Shown here: piece after piece, positions 12,482 to 25,600 of the stretch
How the letters are laid out: every line of letters begins with the position of its first letter
Numbering within the stretch: position 1 is the first letter of the stretch
Assembly (NCBI GenBank): GCA_005281725.1
Contig: SSBO01000009.1
Location: forward strand, 2,050,354-2,114,353
DNA: 64,000 nt
Origin: Wuchereria bancrofti
Lineage: Eukaryota > Nematoda > Chromadorea > Rhabditida > Onchocercidae
Direction: 5' to 3'
Translations under genes and position numbers: made by a program
Notes under the pieces: generated by a model
What the model was told of the DNA's origin: nothing
Databases searched by the model: none
Seen by the model: only the letters and a program-made list of their open reading frames with translations

Positions 12482-14463
12482 TCACAACGTTGTTTCCTCA
12501 CTCTTATCGGTGGTCAGAGGCGGTTTAATACTTCGCCCTAACATCAGATGTCGACATTGGATATCTCGGAAGCTTTCATCATTAAGCACAAAGCGATGTT
12601 TGTTGATTTTGATCGAACCTTTCACAAGTGACCATAGCTGATGTCCAGCACTTCCCAGAATTCGAACATTGTGCCTTGTGAAAAGTATCTAAAAATGAAC
12701 AAACACTTTAAAATTTTAGCAATTTAGTGACAACGGTAAGTGATATCATTTCAGCTTATCTTTACAATTAATAAAATGAAAAGTGGAATTTAACTGAAAC
12801 CATAATATATAATATATTAGTTGTTTAAAAGTTTCTACTATCCGTTTTGAACAAGCCTAAAAGTTGTGAAACCTATAATTGAATTTTCATTCGATTGCAT
12901 ATTTAGTTCCAGCTAAACTTTAAAGCTATCTGACCATAACGGAAAATTAAAAGAGCAATAACTGACACGCATCAGGGCTATGAAAAGTCGTCATACCACT
13001 TTGCAGCTATTTTAGAGCTATCTGACCATAACCGAAAAAGATTGCTTACTACCGTACCATGTACAAACAAATTACTCCATTAGCAGAACTAGAAATATCA
13101 TCTACACTATTTTTCATGCATTACTATTCAATAATGACTGTTTCTTGTCCATCTCTAAGCGGCAAAATCAATCTCCTAATCAGGAAGAAGCCAATCTTCT
13201 ATTTGTAATTTCCTTTTCCTACGAACTAACAACTAATATATTTACCTGGAAACAGTAATTTAATTTTAGACGGAACTTTCAAGTATTTTTTCTATAATTC
13301 GAACATTTTGAAATGGTAATGCAGCCAAAATGGTAATGCAGCCAAAACAAAAGATAAGTGTCATACGTAAATTTGGGACAGAACAACTTAGAAAATAGAT
13401 GGACTTTCTAAACATATATATTTTTCTAGTTATCAAAATCAGACGCAATGAATGTCGTACGATAAAAGTTTGCTTTCTCGACAGTATATGGAAAGATAAA
13501 AATGAGTGTTTCGTTCCCATTTGTTCAACGTCTAATCATCTTTATAGCAGCTTCCTTCTTCAAGTTAGGTAGGAAAGAAAAAAAAGAGTCCAGAAAGAAA
13601 TAAGAGACGAATATATAACATTATATTAAAACTATTTTTCTTTGCAAATAAATATTGATTCCCGAGTAGAATGAGAGTAGGAAAGACCACAGTGCTTTGT
13701 CCAATTCATTCAATGGCATTAAAACAACTTCCAGCCAAGTGTAGAAAAATAATCAATAGCAGAATTCCGAGAATGAAAATCCAGGTTTTCTTCTCAATAC
13801 TTTAATTAATTTATTATTAGATAGACCCTGTTTCTACAACGTAATAACCATCCTCCCACATAAATATTAAAGCTTAACGTTCAAATTATTTTTGTTCACA
13901 ATGACTCTTAAGAAAAATGAAACATAAGTGAGACTTCAACTAACCTTTCGTGTAAATATTCCACAGTGAGAGATGACGGCAAAAAATAATTTCTGATCTT
14001 TTTTACTGATATAAATACGATGAATTCTTATGGCATTCAAATGCCATGCCAGGTACGTGACCACCAAAAAAGAAAATATCGGCAGTACAACAAGAACGCC
14101 CATCTGCAAGCTATCATATTATGTCAACATAGATAATATGACATTTTTAAAAAGTAATGGTACCTGCTGAACTATGTTAGTATCTTTGACAGCATTCCAC
14201 AGTCGGCCACTTTTCACGTTAGCCATACAATTTTCGGATGTCAAGAAGCCAATCAAGGGTACCGTCATGGTAACTAGTAAAACAAAACGTGAGGCATAAT
14301 TATCCCGGTAGATCATGAACCAATCATTCCCATTTATCCCATCCCATCGATGTAATCTTTCCACGATTCGCTGTGTGAATCGTCTGTTCACTTCCTGTAA
14401 TAATCGACAGAGGTACACCATATGAGATGCTGTTCGAGCAATTAAATTAGATATGTTTGGCAT
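12482..14463 (-). CDS. TMEM223: TMEM223-like mitochondrial inner-membrane protein
   Basis: TMEM223 proteins have two membrane segments and help cytochrome oxidase (COX1) biogenesis in mitochondria. Three - strand exons join in phase: 14463-14164, 14103-13945 and 12688-12482, giving 221 residues, near the family length of about 200. The N-terminus is basic and amphipathic (RRFTQRIVERLHRW). The pattern WFMIYRDNYASRF plus the hydrophobic segment VLLVTMTVPLIGFL matches the family start. A second hydrophobic segment (GVLVVLPIFSFLVVTYLAW) precedes a basic stretch. The C-terminal domain includes KGSIKINKHRFVLNDES. The assignment rests on architecture and scattered residues, so it is moderate. An alternative upstream exon (about 14,640-14,510, -) could replace the first 26 residues, because a strong acceptor (TTATTACAG) lies just before GAAGTGAAC. 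Confidence 0.68.
12924..13040. repeat. Dispersed duplicate in TMEM223 intron 2
   Basis: The phrase AGCTATCTGACCATAAC followed by GAAAA occurs at about 12925 and about 13016. This looks like a small local duplication. Confidence 0.55.
13312..13347. repeat. 17-bp tandem duplication in TMEM223 intron 2
   Basis: Two exact copies of a unit containing TGGTAATGCAGCCAAAA lie side by side. Confidence 0.75.
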
Positions 14464-15147
14464 GATGACGAGTGAAAGTAAAGTATGCGCTAGTAGGAAT
14501 GATTCAACTTACAATACTTAATGAATACTCAATAAAGAGAAGACGCAACGCTTCACGTACTTCATGTAAGTTCCCAAGACCTCTTCCTCTGTTGTTAACA
14601 GCGGTGTGTTCCCATCGAATCAAACGGGCACGTGCGATCGATGGAACGAAACATAGAATCCTGTGGCACATCCACATATATCTACACTACACACAAATCA
14701 TATGTTCCATCCGGAATACATACACTTCATCATCTAACGTAACGCCTACCGTACCCACCCGCGTTCACTTCCCCTTACAGAACGCACATTTTGCAATCCA
14801 AGTTTCGCTGCACCACTCAATTCACAATGAGATGCTTGTTATGAAAATTCTATTCAGAGATATCTCACTGATATCATTTCGTCAAAGTGATTGGTTAATT
14901 ACCTTGGGGAGTCAGTTTTGAAGAAGCGTTAGTTGTCGTCGGTACAGTTGATTCCACCTCATTTTCTGCAGTGATTCTTTCCGCTCCTTGTATTTCTCAC
15001 TTCCTTGCGGATCGGATCGGATCGGATCGGAAAGCATAGCATCATGCTGCTGTAATGAGGTAATAAATATAAAGTGTGATATAAAATGGATCTCATTGTT
15101 TATATTTGTATTAAGGTGGAGCGGTCCACTGGATTGCCGTACCAGCA
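14464..15147. other. Divergent intergenic region, TMEM223 / PITP
   Basis: This is the shared upstream region of two divergent genes. On the - strand, 14,640-14,510 is open and ends at a good donor (ATT|GTAAGT), so it may be an extra 5' exon of the TMEM223-like gene. A 5-bp microsatellite (ATCGG)n lies at 15008-15030. Confidence 0.4.
15008..15030. repeat. (ATCGG)n microsatellite
   Basis: Four perfect tandem copies of ATCGG lie upstream of the PITP gene. Confidence 0.85.
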
Positions 15148-17492
15148 ATGATTATCAAAGTAGGTATTCTGGGATTCTTTGCTTTTGTTTTATGGACATG
15201 TAGAGAGGCGCTCCGTGCAGTGTGGGGAGGCAGTAGTTGTTGTGGTACTTAGAAGCAACTCTCAACCTCAATCAGCTCATTAGAATTTGAAGGAGCAACA
15301 TTTTGAGGAGTTCCGCATTCTGATGCCGCTCGAGATGGATGAATATTATCGTGGGCAGTTATTTGCAGTATCAGAGACGAGCAAAAATGAGACTGGAGGA
15401 GGAGATGGCGTTCTGGTACTTCTATTATTAAGTGATGCTTAGTTGGCTGGATCTAAAAGATGCTTCGCACTTGAGAATATCTTGAGACTTAGTCAGTGAA
15501 GTAACTATTTGCCCCTTACAGAAGCCACCTAACAGGTAATGGAACAAAAAGGAAGGAAGGAAAAAGAAAGTGGGAAACAAGGAGGAGGCAAAAGTTTCTA
15601 AAAACTCGTATATCGTCTAGCGAGTTTTCCTACGGTGAATATTCTGTGTTTCATTAGTCAGATGCAAACAGAATATAGAAAATAGGGAATCAACATTGTT
15701 TTACAACTACAAGTATCCATCCTTTCCAGCTTACCGAAAAATAGCTTTAATATCCTTATAGCGAGGTCCTTATACTTGGTCAGAAAGTGGATAAAATGAA
15801 GAGCAGGAGAGAAAGGCATTGCAACTTTGAAATTTAAGGAAGATATGAAAAGGTGCAGTTGTTTGGCCTCTTCTTTACAGGTACTAGAAAATGACGATTT
15901 TACAAGTACGACGGTCCGTCCAGGACACTCTATCACCGGTATTTACACACACAAAATCTATCGTACTAAGTCAAAATCGCCATGGGCGTTACGTAAAATA
16001 TTTCCTGACGCGGCATTCGTGTTACACGAAGAATGTTGGAATGCATTCCCATATTGTAAAACAGTTATTAAGGTTAGTTTATTGACTGTTCTTGCCTTTT
16101 TTGTTAAGTAGCACTGATATAGGACAGTACACACTGATCTTAGCAAGCACCATATTCCCCCTTTTCTACGGTACTTCCTTAGCACAAAATGATGAAAATG
16201 TATATTGGCAGAATCCCGATTATATGAAGGATGGTTTCTATATTAATATTGAATCGATGCATCTTCCGGATAAAGGCCATACCGAAAATGTAAGCACTTA
16301 TGTCTGGAAAGTTGTGACAGGAGAAAATCCCTGCCAACTAAGTTAGGAATTCTGCCACAGAAGAGGACGCAAGGTTCAGTTCTAAGTAATTCAGTACTAA
16401 GTGCAAAAAAGCCGTTGCATTACTTGCATGTCATGCACTTTTCTGGAAGGAAAAAGGACGTCTTCACGATAAGGAAAATAACTTATGAATGGATAATAAC
16501 AATATTTTTTAAGGCATTGGATTTGAGCCCGACATTATTAAAGAAGCGCGAGGTAATCATTATTGATATTTACGATGACAGCCTGTTGAAAAAATCGGTA
16601 AGCCACAGTAGGGACTCTTTTTGGTGTTATTTAACAGTAGTAGTGGAGTTGCAACACTGGCTGTAACTGCAGCTGCAATAGCATAGAAATGATGACGTGG
16701 TGCTCTGCACATTGCAGAATAAAACATTACTAGTTTTCTATTTTAGTTCATATCTTTACAATGGGTAATATCGGAAGTTTGCAGGATATTACACCTGAAA
16801 CAGATGTACGTGAATTTAAGTCTAAAAAGACTGGCCGTGGAAAATTGCCGAAAGACTGGATTGAGACAACCAAACCGGTGATGTGTTGTTACAAAGTTCG
16901 CTTCTTGTTGCTGATCACATAGCATATGAAGTGACATCTTCGGTCAATTTAAACTTAAATGCTGTTGAGCTCGATCCGTTAATACTTATGAAGCGTGCAG
17001 TGTCCTTGCAAACGAATAGCATTCGAGTGGAATTATATTTGTTTCTCAAAGAGCAACCATAGTTTCAGGTAGTACAAGTACATTTTAAAATGTTTGGATT
17101 CCAAACGATGGTAGAGCACGTTCTCCAAAGACAGTATCCGCGAATATTTGCAAAATTCAATCGGTGAGTTATTTATCGATGCCTCTACAGTGTTATGGAG
17201 TGTGTCGGTAAATTTAGTTTAGGTAAGAAGGGTGGCAGTACAGAAGAATTTATCAAACGTTAAGGCATATTTCCCAACATCTTTTCTGGTCATAGTCTAG
17301 TGATGGTTAGAATTGCACAACATATTCACTTTTTACAGGGAGTTATACTGCTGGACCGACCGATGGTATGATATGACGATTGAAGATATCAAAAAGATGG
17401 AGAGAGAAGCGACGGAGGAATTAAAAAAACAAATTGCCGAACCGGAAAAACGTGGCACCGTGTGCGATGTTGATGATAAAGGAACAACTTAA
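15148..17492 (+). CDS. PITP: Class I phosphatidylinositol transfer protein
   Basis: Class I PITPs are soluble START-like proteins that exchange phosphatidylinositol and phosphatidylcholine between membranes and feed phosphoinositide signalling. Eight exons join in phase: 15148-15159, 15308-15415, 15881-16072, 16212-16289, 16514-16597, 16785-16895, 17069-17163 and 17339-17492, giving 277 residues against about 271 in the family. The start is a four-residue exon (MIIK) that splices onto EFRILMPLEMDEY, exactly where relatives begin. Conserved parts are GQLFAVSETSKNETGGGDGV, THKIY (Thr and Lys of the inositol head-group site), NAFPYCKTVI, KTGRGKLPKDW, VMCCYKVVQVHFKMFGFQ and LYCWTDRWYDMTIEDIKKME. 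Exon 6 ends at a poor donor (AAA|GTTCGC). There is no large C-terminal extension, so it is not the RdgB class. Confidence 0.92.
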
Positions 17493-20466
17493 CTTTCCTC
17501 GACTAGACCTCTCTGTCTATCATTGCTTTCAGTGATTTATTCTATTCCAGTAATGAAAATCTATAAATGACCAATGCATATAACTATCCATCCTGCACTC
17601 CCGAGAGATTTTCTAGCACTCAGTGATAGTATCAGTCGATATGCTAAGAATAAACTTACTTCTTGCTATAGGTGAATCAGTACTATTTCTCTGGAACAGT
17701 TACAGAAGCAATGACATCTGATGAAAGATCTTTCTATAATTGTTAATTCGTTTCTTCCTCTTTAGGGGCAAATCCATGCCTGTTACAGTAGAAATATTGA
17801 ATATTTCAATACATGAATATGTGTTTGTGATCGGAACCATTTGTGAAAATCATTCGTTTAATTAGTCCATGTTGAGGCATTTCCTATTCCAAGATCAGAT
17901 TCATTCTAGAACGATTGTATCCGTTGTATTTTTTGAAAGCAAATTATGAGTTTCAGGATATCAGCTAGGATTCAGTAACTCTGGCTACATGATAGGCACT
18001 AACTGATTAACCCGAACATTCAGACGTGTTGGAATTTGGAAATTCCGTTTTATCTTTACGAACATTTTAGTAAGAAACCTTGGTTGTTGTCTGATTTTCT
18101 ACCTGCATTCCAGCTGATGGGTAAATTGACTATTCAACGATTGGCACAGCAAGCCTTCAAGAACTCCATATCAAGGAACTAGCCATTATTGTGAAAGACT
18201 TCTCATTACTATGCTAAAAAGTTAATAACTTTGAAAATAAGCTCTACAAACAAAGCAATAAGAATTGAGAGAAAATGTAATGAGGTAAATATCGATTGTA
18301 TGAGCTACCTTCTGAAGAAGTACATGTCAGGAAACCACAACGTTCAGTTCCAGCAATCAACGCAGCTCTTGTGTAGCCATAAAAGTTTGAAAAGTAAGAA
18401 TTATCCTTACCTAACAACGTCATTGTTTTTGAAGAAAGCTCTAAATATCAACACCTAACACACAAAAATTAGTTAGTTCTAAAAGAATTAGATGATTTCC
18501 AGAATAGAATGGTTCCGAGTCCTCGGTTTACTTACCAAATAAGAGGAACAGAAAAGCTCGGTAAGCAATGCATAGAACAAATTGTTGTGAATGGTAATTA
18601 TAAAATGTGTATGAGTGGTAATTATAGTTGCAAAATTGAAGGAAATGTCTACGGACAAATTACCAGATTTCCAGCCTGATAGCACTCCTGCATTTCCATT
18701 ACTCGATATAATATTTTTTTCGATCTTTTGTTTGAGCCATTCAGATTTCTAACTTTAATGAACTAAATTATTCTGACGTCAAACTTTGTACTTGCAAATC
18801 TATTTTCAAAGTAATTACACTACTTACTCCCAAACAGTTCTCACGCCTGAAATATTTATATCCCCACCAAGCAGTATTAATTACATATATTACCATTCCT
18901 GTTAACTTTTCTGCTTTGCTACACAGCTATAAATGTAAAATATCGTCCACATTTTCAAAAGTTGTTCAACTTTCGCTTCTGAGACCTGTCACACAATACT
19001 GGAAGAAATCAAACGATTCTTCCTAAATTCATTAGTAGCATAAGCGATGTATTAATTAACATATCCCAGAAAAACTCCAGGCAGTTTGTTGTATCTCCGC
19101 TTGCCTTCGCTTCTCATTATCATTATTCTCCCTTTGGGGAAATTTATTTGCATATCATTCTACTGATAAAACAATCATGTTATTGTTGCTTATCTGTTTC
19201 TGTTCCTTAACAATCTCACAGATTATTAAATGCCATTGCACAAAATGGGAAAATAAATGATTGATAACTACGATCTTATTGTCCATTAAGTAGTGATATA
19301 ATGTCTTCTTTACAAGCGATTGTCCTGCTTGGACGTCAAACGGTCATTTTTAGTCTTCGTTAGTCGTCCACTTCCCGGTCGATCTAGCTAGAGCAGTTTC
19401 ATAATAGGTTAGTGTTTTGTTTTTGCAATATTTCAAGGTGCTTCAAACCATTAAATACATTTAACACTCAATGCAACAACAGTGAAAGGAATCAAATACT
19501 TTTTTTTGGTAAAATTCCCCTTTAATAGCGAGTGAAATGTCGTGGCTAATGAGACGATATACCTGACGTAATTTCGCAATCTGTCGTCCACTTCTGGACA
19601 GATCCGATCAGTCACAAAATGCTGTGATGTGCCACTTTTTGATTTTGCTTTATTCACTGAATTTGGTAGACGAGCGGACGCGGACAAAATAACTGCATTA
19701 TGAATGGATGGGACATATTTATCCTCATGTAACAGTGGGATATTCTCAGTAATTGAGAACTAACTTTTTATCTTTTGGTTTCACAAACACAGAATTGTAC
19801 CTGTCGAACCCACTACAATACCGAGATCTACCAGTCCTGGTTTTATCCCGGAGGATAATCTTGCTTGTAAGCAAGACTAACGTACATTGCAATTTCAACG
19901 GTCTCCCAAAGGACGATTAACACTCATGTAATCTACATTTTTGATCTGTATGTAACAGGAAACCTCGGGATGTCTCTTCTGAACACTTCACCTTTTCAGG
20001 CTTATTTTGCTTGCGGGCAACATAACAAAATCGAAGCATACAGATACAGAAACATAACATTGGTATTGTTATCGCTAAAAATCTTTATTTATTGATTTGA
20101 GAGAAAAGAAAAACCAATGTTAGCTGAAAAAAAGCTTATGATTCAGACTCTAATTCCGATTTAAGTCCGATTTAAGTCTGGAATTTTATTCTTAATCAAT
20201 TTACCCAAACCGATGCATACAACAATAGTAATAGTTAAAGCGATAACGTAATCGCGCATACTTCCCATATGCGCCGACCGTAGCAATTCGTTGTTTGCCA
20301 GATCAATGCAGCTTTTCCACTATCATTACGCTTTTCTCGTAAATTCAAATATTTAAATTCCGTTCTTCATTACGGTTTTCTGTCAAGCAGTAGAATTCAT
20401 TGTTTCAATGATAAAGGAATGCTTGTGAGAAACGAAGTAAACAGACAAATCATATGAATTGGTCGA

Positions 20467-20522
20467 ATAGAACTGAAATAGATAGTTGTAATTGAAATAG
20501 AACTGAAATAGATAGTTGTAAA
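20467..20522. repeat. 30-bp tandem duplication
   Basis: The unit AATAGAACTGAAATAGATAG plus ten further bases is present nearly twice, with a period of 30 bp. Confidence 0.8.
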
Positions 20523-21078
20523 CTTTTTCTTTTGATGAAAAAGAAATGTAATGATAGGATGGAGAAGTTGCTTGTAAGTTTGGTCACTTATGAATTGAGT
20601 GAAAAGTTGTAAATTGTTTGGAAGCATTTAAGCAGTAATTACCATCATTAAAGTCTCATGAAAACCGAAAACTGTCCGATCTATCTGATCAGCAGCTGAT
20701 CAATTTGGAGCTTCTAGAAAACGCTCATCCTATGTAATAGATGTCTACGTAAAATTAAATGAATATTTGAGAGGGAGTCTTTCTGATATGCAGGTAGAAA
20801 ATAATGGAAGAAATGATTGCAGCACAAAGAATTCAAGAATTTACCTGAACGATTGACTTATTCATTTTTGAAAAAAAAAAAACGATTTTGAAACGACCTC
20901 TTCTAATTCAAAATAGTTCTGCTTAATATTCTTTGTTGATGGCTTTTTTTTAATGAAATTTAGCTTGAAAGCGATGAAATTTGTTCCCCTTCATTTTATT
21001 TCGTTCTAAATAGCCCCCCCCCTCCCCTCCTATTATTACTTTTCCTTCATTCATCACTTGGCTCATTTGGATGACGAT

Positions 21079-21208
21079 ATGATTATTATGATGATGATGA
21101 TGATTATGGCTGGTTCTATTTACAATTGATGAGATGAAAAGTGCTGCTTATTGAAATGGATTGAATCCCTGTCGTCGTCGTCGTCGTCGTCGTTGTCGCC
21201 GTCGCCGT
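21079..21208. repeat. Trinucleotide repeats (ATG)n and (CGT)n
   Basis: An ATG-type run near 21079-21105 is followed by a (CGT)n run at about 21171-21208, which degenerates into CGC/CGT. A pyrimidine-rich C tract lies just upstream near 21015. Confidence 0.8.
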
Positions 21209-22596
21209 TAATTCATCGGCATCTGTCGTTTGCTCCCTCTCGTTCCTTCCGCCTCTTCCGATATTAAGAAGCTATTCACAGGGAACAAATAGCAAATAAT
21301 AGATTATCAAAATCACTTACATTATGTATTTACAGATTGAATTGAGGCCAGTAAGTAATTGTTTGAAGGCCTCAATTTACACAGCCAGTCCATATGCCCA
21401 TGCTTACGAATAGCCTACGAAAAAGCCTTTCCTTGGGCATCGCTAGCCCATTCATTGCACATTATTATTATGCTCATTCGATTGCGCTATGCAAATTAGC
21501 CCCAACGAGGCGAAGATGTCTCTTTCACCATCATGTCACACTTTATAATCGAAAATTCAGTATCGTCCTCAACAACCTGAATGAATGGACAGGGGACGAC
21601 GTGAGTTGTCAACTAATTAAAATACCGCATAAATGAAATAGGCACTTATACTTGAAATAGTTATACTTACAGATAGACGTAATTTTCTGTATTCATTTCC
21701 GAAACCTTTTTATCCTCATTTTTACTATCTTATCCAAACAGTTTTTTGATCTGTGCTCTCGATATTCATATTTACTACTAGGACACGCAAGTAACTTGTT
21801 CTCATAAAGCCTTTCATGCTCCATGTATTCTCTTAATGCTTCTGGAAGTTATACTATCAAGTACACTTAGTATCTGCTTATAAGTTTGCGCTTGTATATC
21901 TCTTGGTTTTCATATGATGAGGTACCCAAGAGAATCCTTCTATAATTTTTGATGAGGCCTGGGGCCAGCTTAGTGAAAGCTCATCTAGACCTAACGCCCT
22001 TTTTCCTATCACTCATCTATCCTAGCTTACGAAAGAGTTGTTGATGGGCCAATCTCGCACGGAAATCAATCTGTACACATGTTTGTATTGTTTGGCTCAT
22101 TGGGCTACTTAAGGATTCGCATGACAAGTAGGAGGGTAGTGGGGCTTCTTAGATTTGCGGTGTATGGATACGGTATGAGTATATACTCATATATATATAA
22201 GTAAATATTATTCCGCAAGATTATGGGTGTCAGTTTAATTGTGTTTGTCTCTCTGTTTCTGTCTATTTCCTCCCAGAGCAATGATCAGCATAAGATTGAA
22301 TTGGCTTACAGACTTAGTCTTATCCAATAGCTTACGACTTAGATAGCCCATCGAAATGCTTACTACAAATACCCCACCGACCCGGTCTCACTAACCACCC
22401 GTCTCACATCCACCCGTCTGTCTATCCTATGAATCTAATCAAACTTACTTGCAAATTAACTACTGTCTGCTCACAACTACTCATAACTGCTTCTTTCACT
22501 GTACTTTTTCCTAGCATTTGAAATGAATTCCAGTTCTCTGTTCGATGCTGATTGTGAAGATGTTACCTGATAGTTTGTTAATTAAGCACTGATAGC

Positions 22597-22636
22597 AGAG
22601 GACAGCTACTTCTGATAGAGGACAGCTACTTGATAC
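22597..22636. repeat. 20-bp tandem duplication
   Basis: The phrase AGAGGACAGCTACTT occurs twice with a 20 bp period. Confidence 0.75.
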
Positions 22637-25600
22637 AGAGATAAACATTGCATAGATTATTAGTGATACATTCTATTAACACAGATCAAGCAACAATTAC
22701 TACTTGTAAAGTTAGAAATGCAAATGACGACGGATGTGATTGATCAGTATTAGTGAAAGTATAACGTATCGGGTGAAGGTCCCACAGAGAAGGGACACCT
22801 TGTGGTATCGGCGCATTTTGTATAGCTCATGAGCAGCCTTTTAGCAAGGAATTCAACTTGCAGGTGCAAAATTTTTCCTTCCTTTTCCCAGATTGGAGTA
22901 GAATTCCCAGCGAATAGTAAAATATAAACTCATACGAGTATTGTGAACCTTGGAGACATCCCACAGTGCAACTCATACCTGATCTCCTGCAGGGGTCTTG
23001 GGATACGGTACATGACGCTATGATGACTTAATTTGATGTTTTTGAAATGAATAAGTTCCTCAGCTATTCCATTAAAAGTCCTTAATCAAACAACAAAATG
23101 GGGAATGAATAGCTAAACTTGTTTCATGTACTTTTAAGGAAGAAACTTTTCACTTCTCAGTTGCATTAGCGCCGATTACCAGCAGTACAATACGCTCAAA
23201 AAAGTATCAGCACTGAACTCAAAAACAAGAAATGATCTGCTCCCTGTCCATTTGATAACTGTCACAGTCAACGTCCATTTTACTGATAGTCAATGGTCAC
23301 CGCGGCATATTCTGTATGATTCGAAAACTATTAGAGTGCTGTACATCCTTAAGTATTATATGTGTGTGTGTGTGTATAAGTGGTATGTTTTGCAATTATT
23401 TCTCTCCGTTTCTTCTCATTTACTTCTCGACGAACTCAACGACCAACACTTTGCGCTCATTTGCTTTTAACGGGATGATGAATCTTTTCTGTAGAAATCA
23501 GAAGTGACAAATTCAGATTGAATTGATTGAAGAAATAGTCCTTCAAGTTATATTACACATGGTATAGGAGAGGCAGGGAGAGAGAGAGAGAGAACAGAGA
23601 AAGGGAATATTTGAGATTTCAGGTACTGACAAAAGTAACATCCTACATTTTACTTTTATAACAAGGACTATTTGAGGACAATTTATATAAAGTTTGTCTA
23701 AGATCATAACCTTTGCAGTTGATAACAATGTATTTATCGACCTATCTCTACAGATTATGTAAACTTAAAACTTCTATTATTATCTCAGTTGCAGTAACCA
23801 CCGGTAGGATCATCCATGCGTTATCCATGACCAAATAATGGTTATCTGAGTAGAGATTAACTTTTCCTACCAACAAAACGATCATATTACCGCAAAAATG
23901 CACTTCCCAGGGAGTGATTATCGGACTTCCGGTATGAGAACACTCAAAAGTACAGGTTTTCTGCCTGTACTTATATTCACAGGTTTCAAATTTCCTTTAC
24001 GTAACAGGCCATAATTATTAGGTTTATGAACCAATCAAGGACAATTGAAATGCTCGATGCTGGAAATAACCATAGTTCCCTAATTTTTCTACAACAGCTG
24101 ATTGCACTTCCCAACTGCACTTTCTTTTTGCAATATTGCAAAAACCCTTACTTGCAAATGCAAACTGACAAATCTTTGTTAATTATCACTGAGATCGAGC
24201 CACACTTATCGAATCATTATTAATCGGTAATTGTTTCGAAGAGAAGGGCAACAGAGGGTGGACAGTATTGACAGTGGACAAACGGTGATCCTTTCCGTTT
24301 GTTTAATCTTCAGCTTACAGCTGCAAACAACCGGTACTGCAGATGTGCACTGACATCGTTCTCACTTGCTGCATCCACCTATCTCGAAGTCCTGAGACTT
24401 CTTTTCTCATAGTGGCAACTGGTTACTTCATCTACTGCTTACTTCAGTCCCAAGCACTTCCCGAAACTTCATCCTTTTCAATTCCACCATTTCCTGCAGA
24501 TTTCACTGCACCGTGAAGGACAGGGCAGATTCTGATGGACATATTTTCATGTTATTAGCTAATTGCTATCAAAATTATTCTTGAAATGAGACGGCGACAC
24601 CTCATTTCCTATCTCATAAACTGCACCCTTTCTCATTCCTTTTCCCTTTGAAATTTCAATACTTGAAGTATATTATCGACAGTGCTTCAAATGCCCATAT
24701 AAACAATCAGAAATATCAAGTGTTCATCAGTTCCGATTATTTGCCTACAAATGATCAGTCTATATTGATTACCGTGTTATCATTGCCCATGCATTACCAT
24801 AATATAATAAGCTTAGCAAGCAATGTTTATGCAGCAATTAGATGGATATTAGCTAAGCATCGAGAGCAGAGGCACTAATCCCTCGGAAGTGCTCTCCACA
24901 TGTGTCTCCTTCCTACACATTGTCATTGTTTTTGACATATGTCAAAGGGTGGGATTAGTGGGATTCGACATTATTGCACTTCGGTTGTCACACAGTAGTG
25001 ATAGTAAGGACAGTGATAGCGTTGATAACAGGAGGAATTAGAAGCCATCTTTTTGAGTGGAACGCAAACACTTTGAATGACATTTCTCATCTCCTTCCAG
25101 TCCATCTGTCTCCTTCTATTCCATTTTCTTAGAAAGAGAGTTGTCCAGCAATTCTCGATGGAATTTAAAAATGGACGCTCTCGAATCCGTTCCATTTCTC
25201 ACAACTTATGAATAATAGGTAAAATGATGAAAAGGGATAAAGAAGACAGATATATACTGCGGAAATGACATAATTGTTGAGATTCGGTTTGCTGCTCCTT
25301 TCTAATTACTCTATAAATTTGTTCATCCTTCTCTTAATTGTCCTCAAATATTTACTTACACAACAATGATGAAAAATACGAACACCGTGGATAACAGGGA
25401 AATTAGCATATGAAAATGACTAGTGAGTTATGCAATCAACAAGTAAAAGTACATTAAGAAATGCAGAACTGTCTTTTGGATCTGAAAATAATCAACATGC
25501 TACAAAACTTTAACTTTCTGAGATTAGTTACAAGATCGATGGGACATAATGCAGCATAGAAATTTTATCTTATCAAAGATCATTATAATGAGAACAAAAT

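Noticed and set aside
14472..14921. 149-codon + strand frame between TMEM223 and PITP
   Set aside because: No family resemblance. It overlaps the 5' ends of two divergent genes and ends before the PITP start.
14912..15148. - strand frame with DPIRSDPQGSEKYKERKESL
   Set aside because: Driven by the ATCGG repeat. I could not join it in phase to the TMEM223-like exons.
20686..20702. Short perfect palindrome TGATCAG-CAG-CTGATCA
   Set aside because: Too short and isolated to claim as a functional hairpin.
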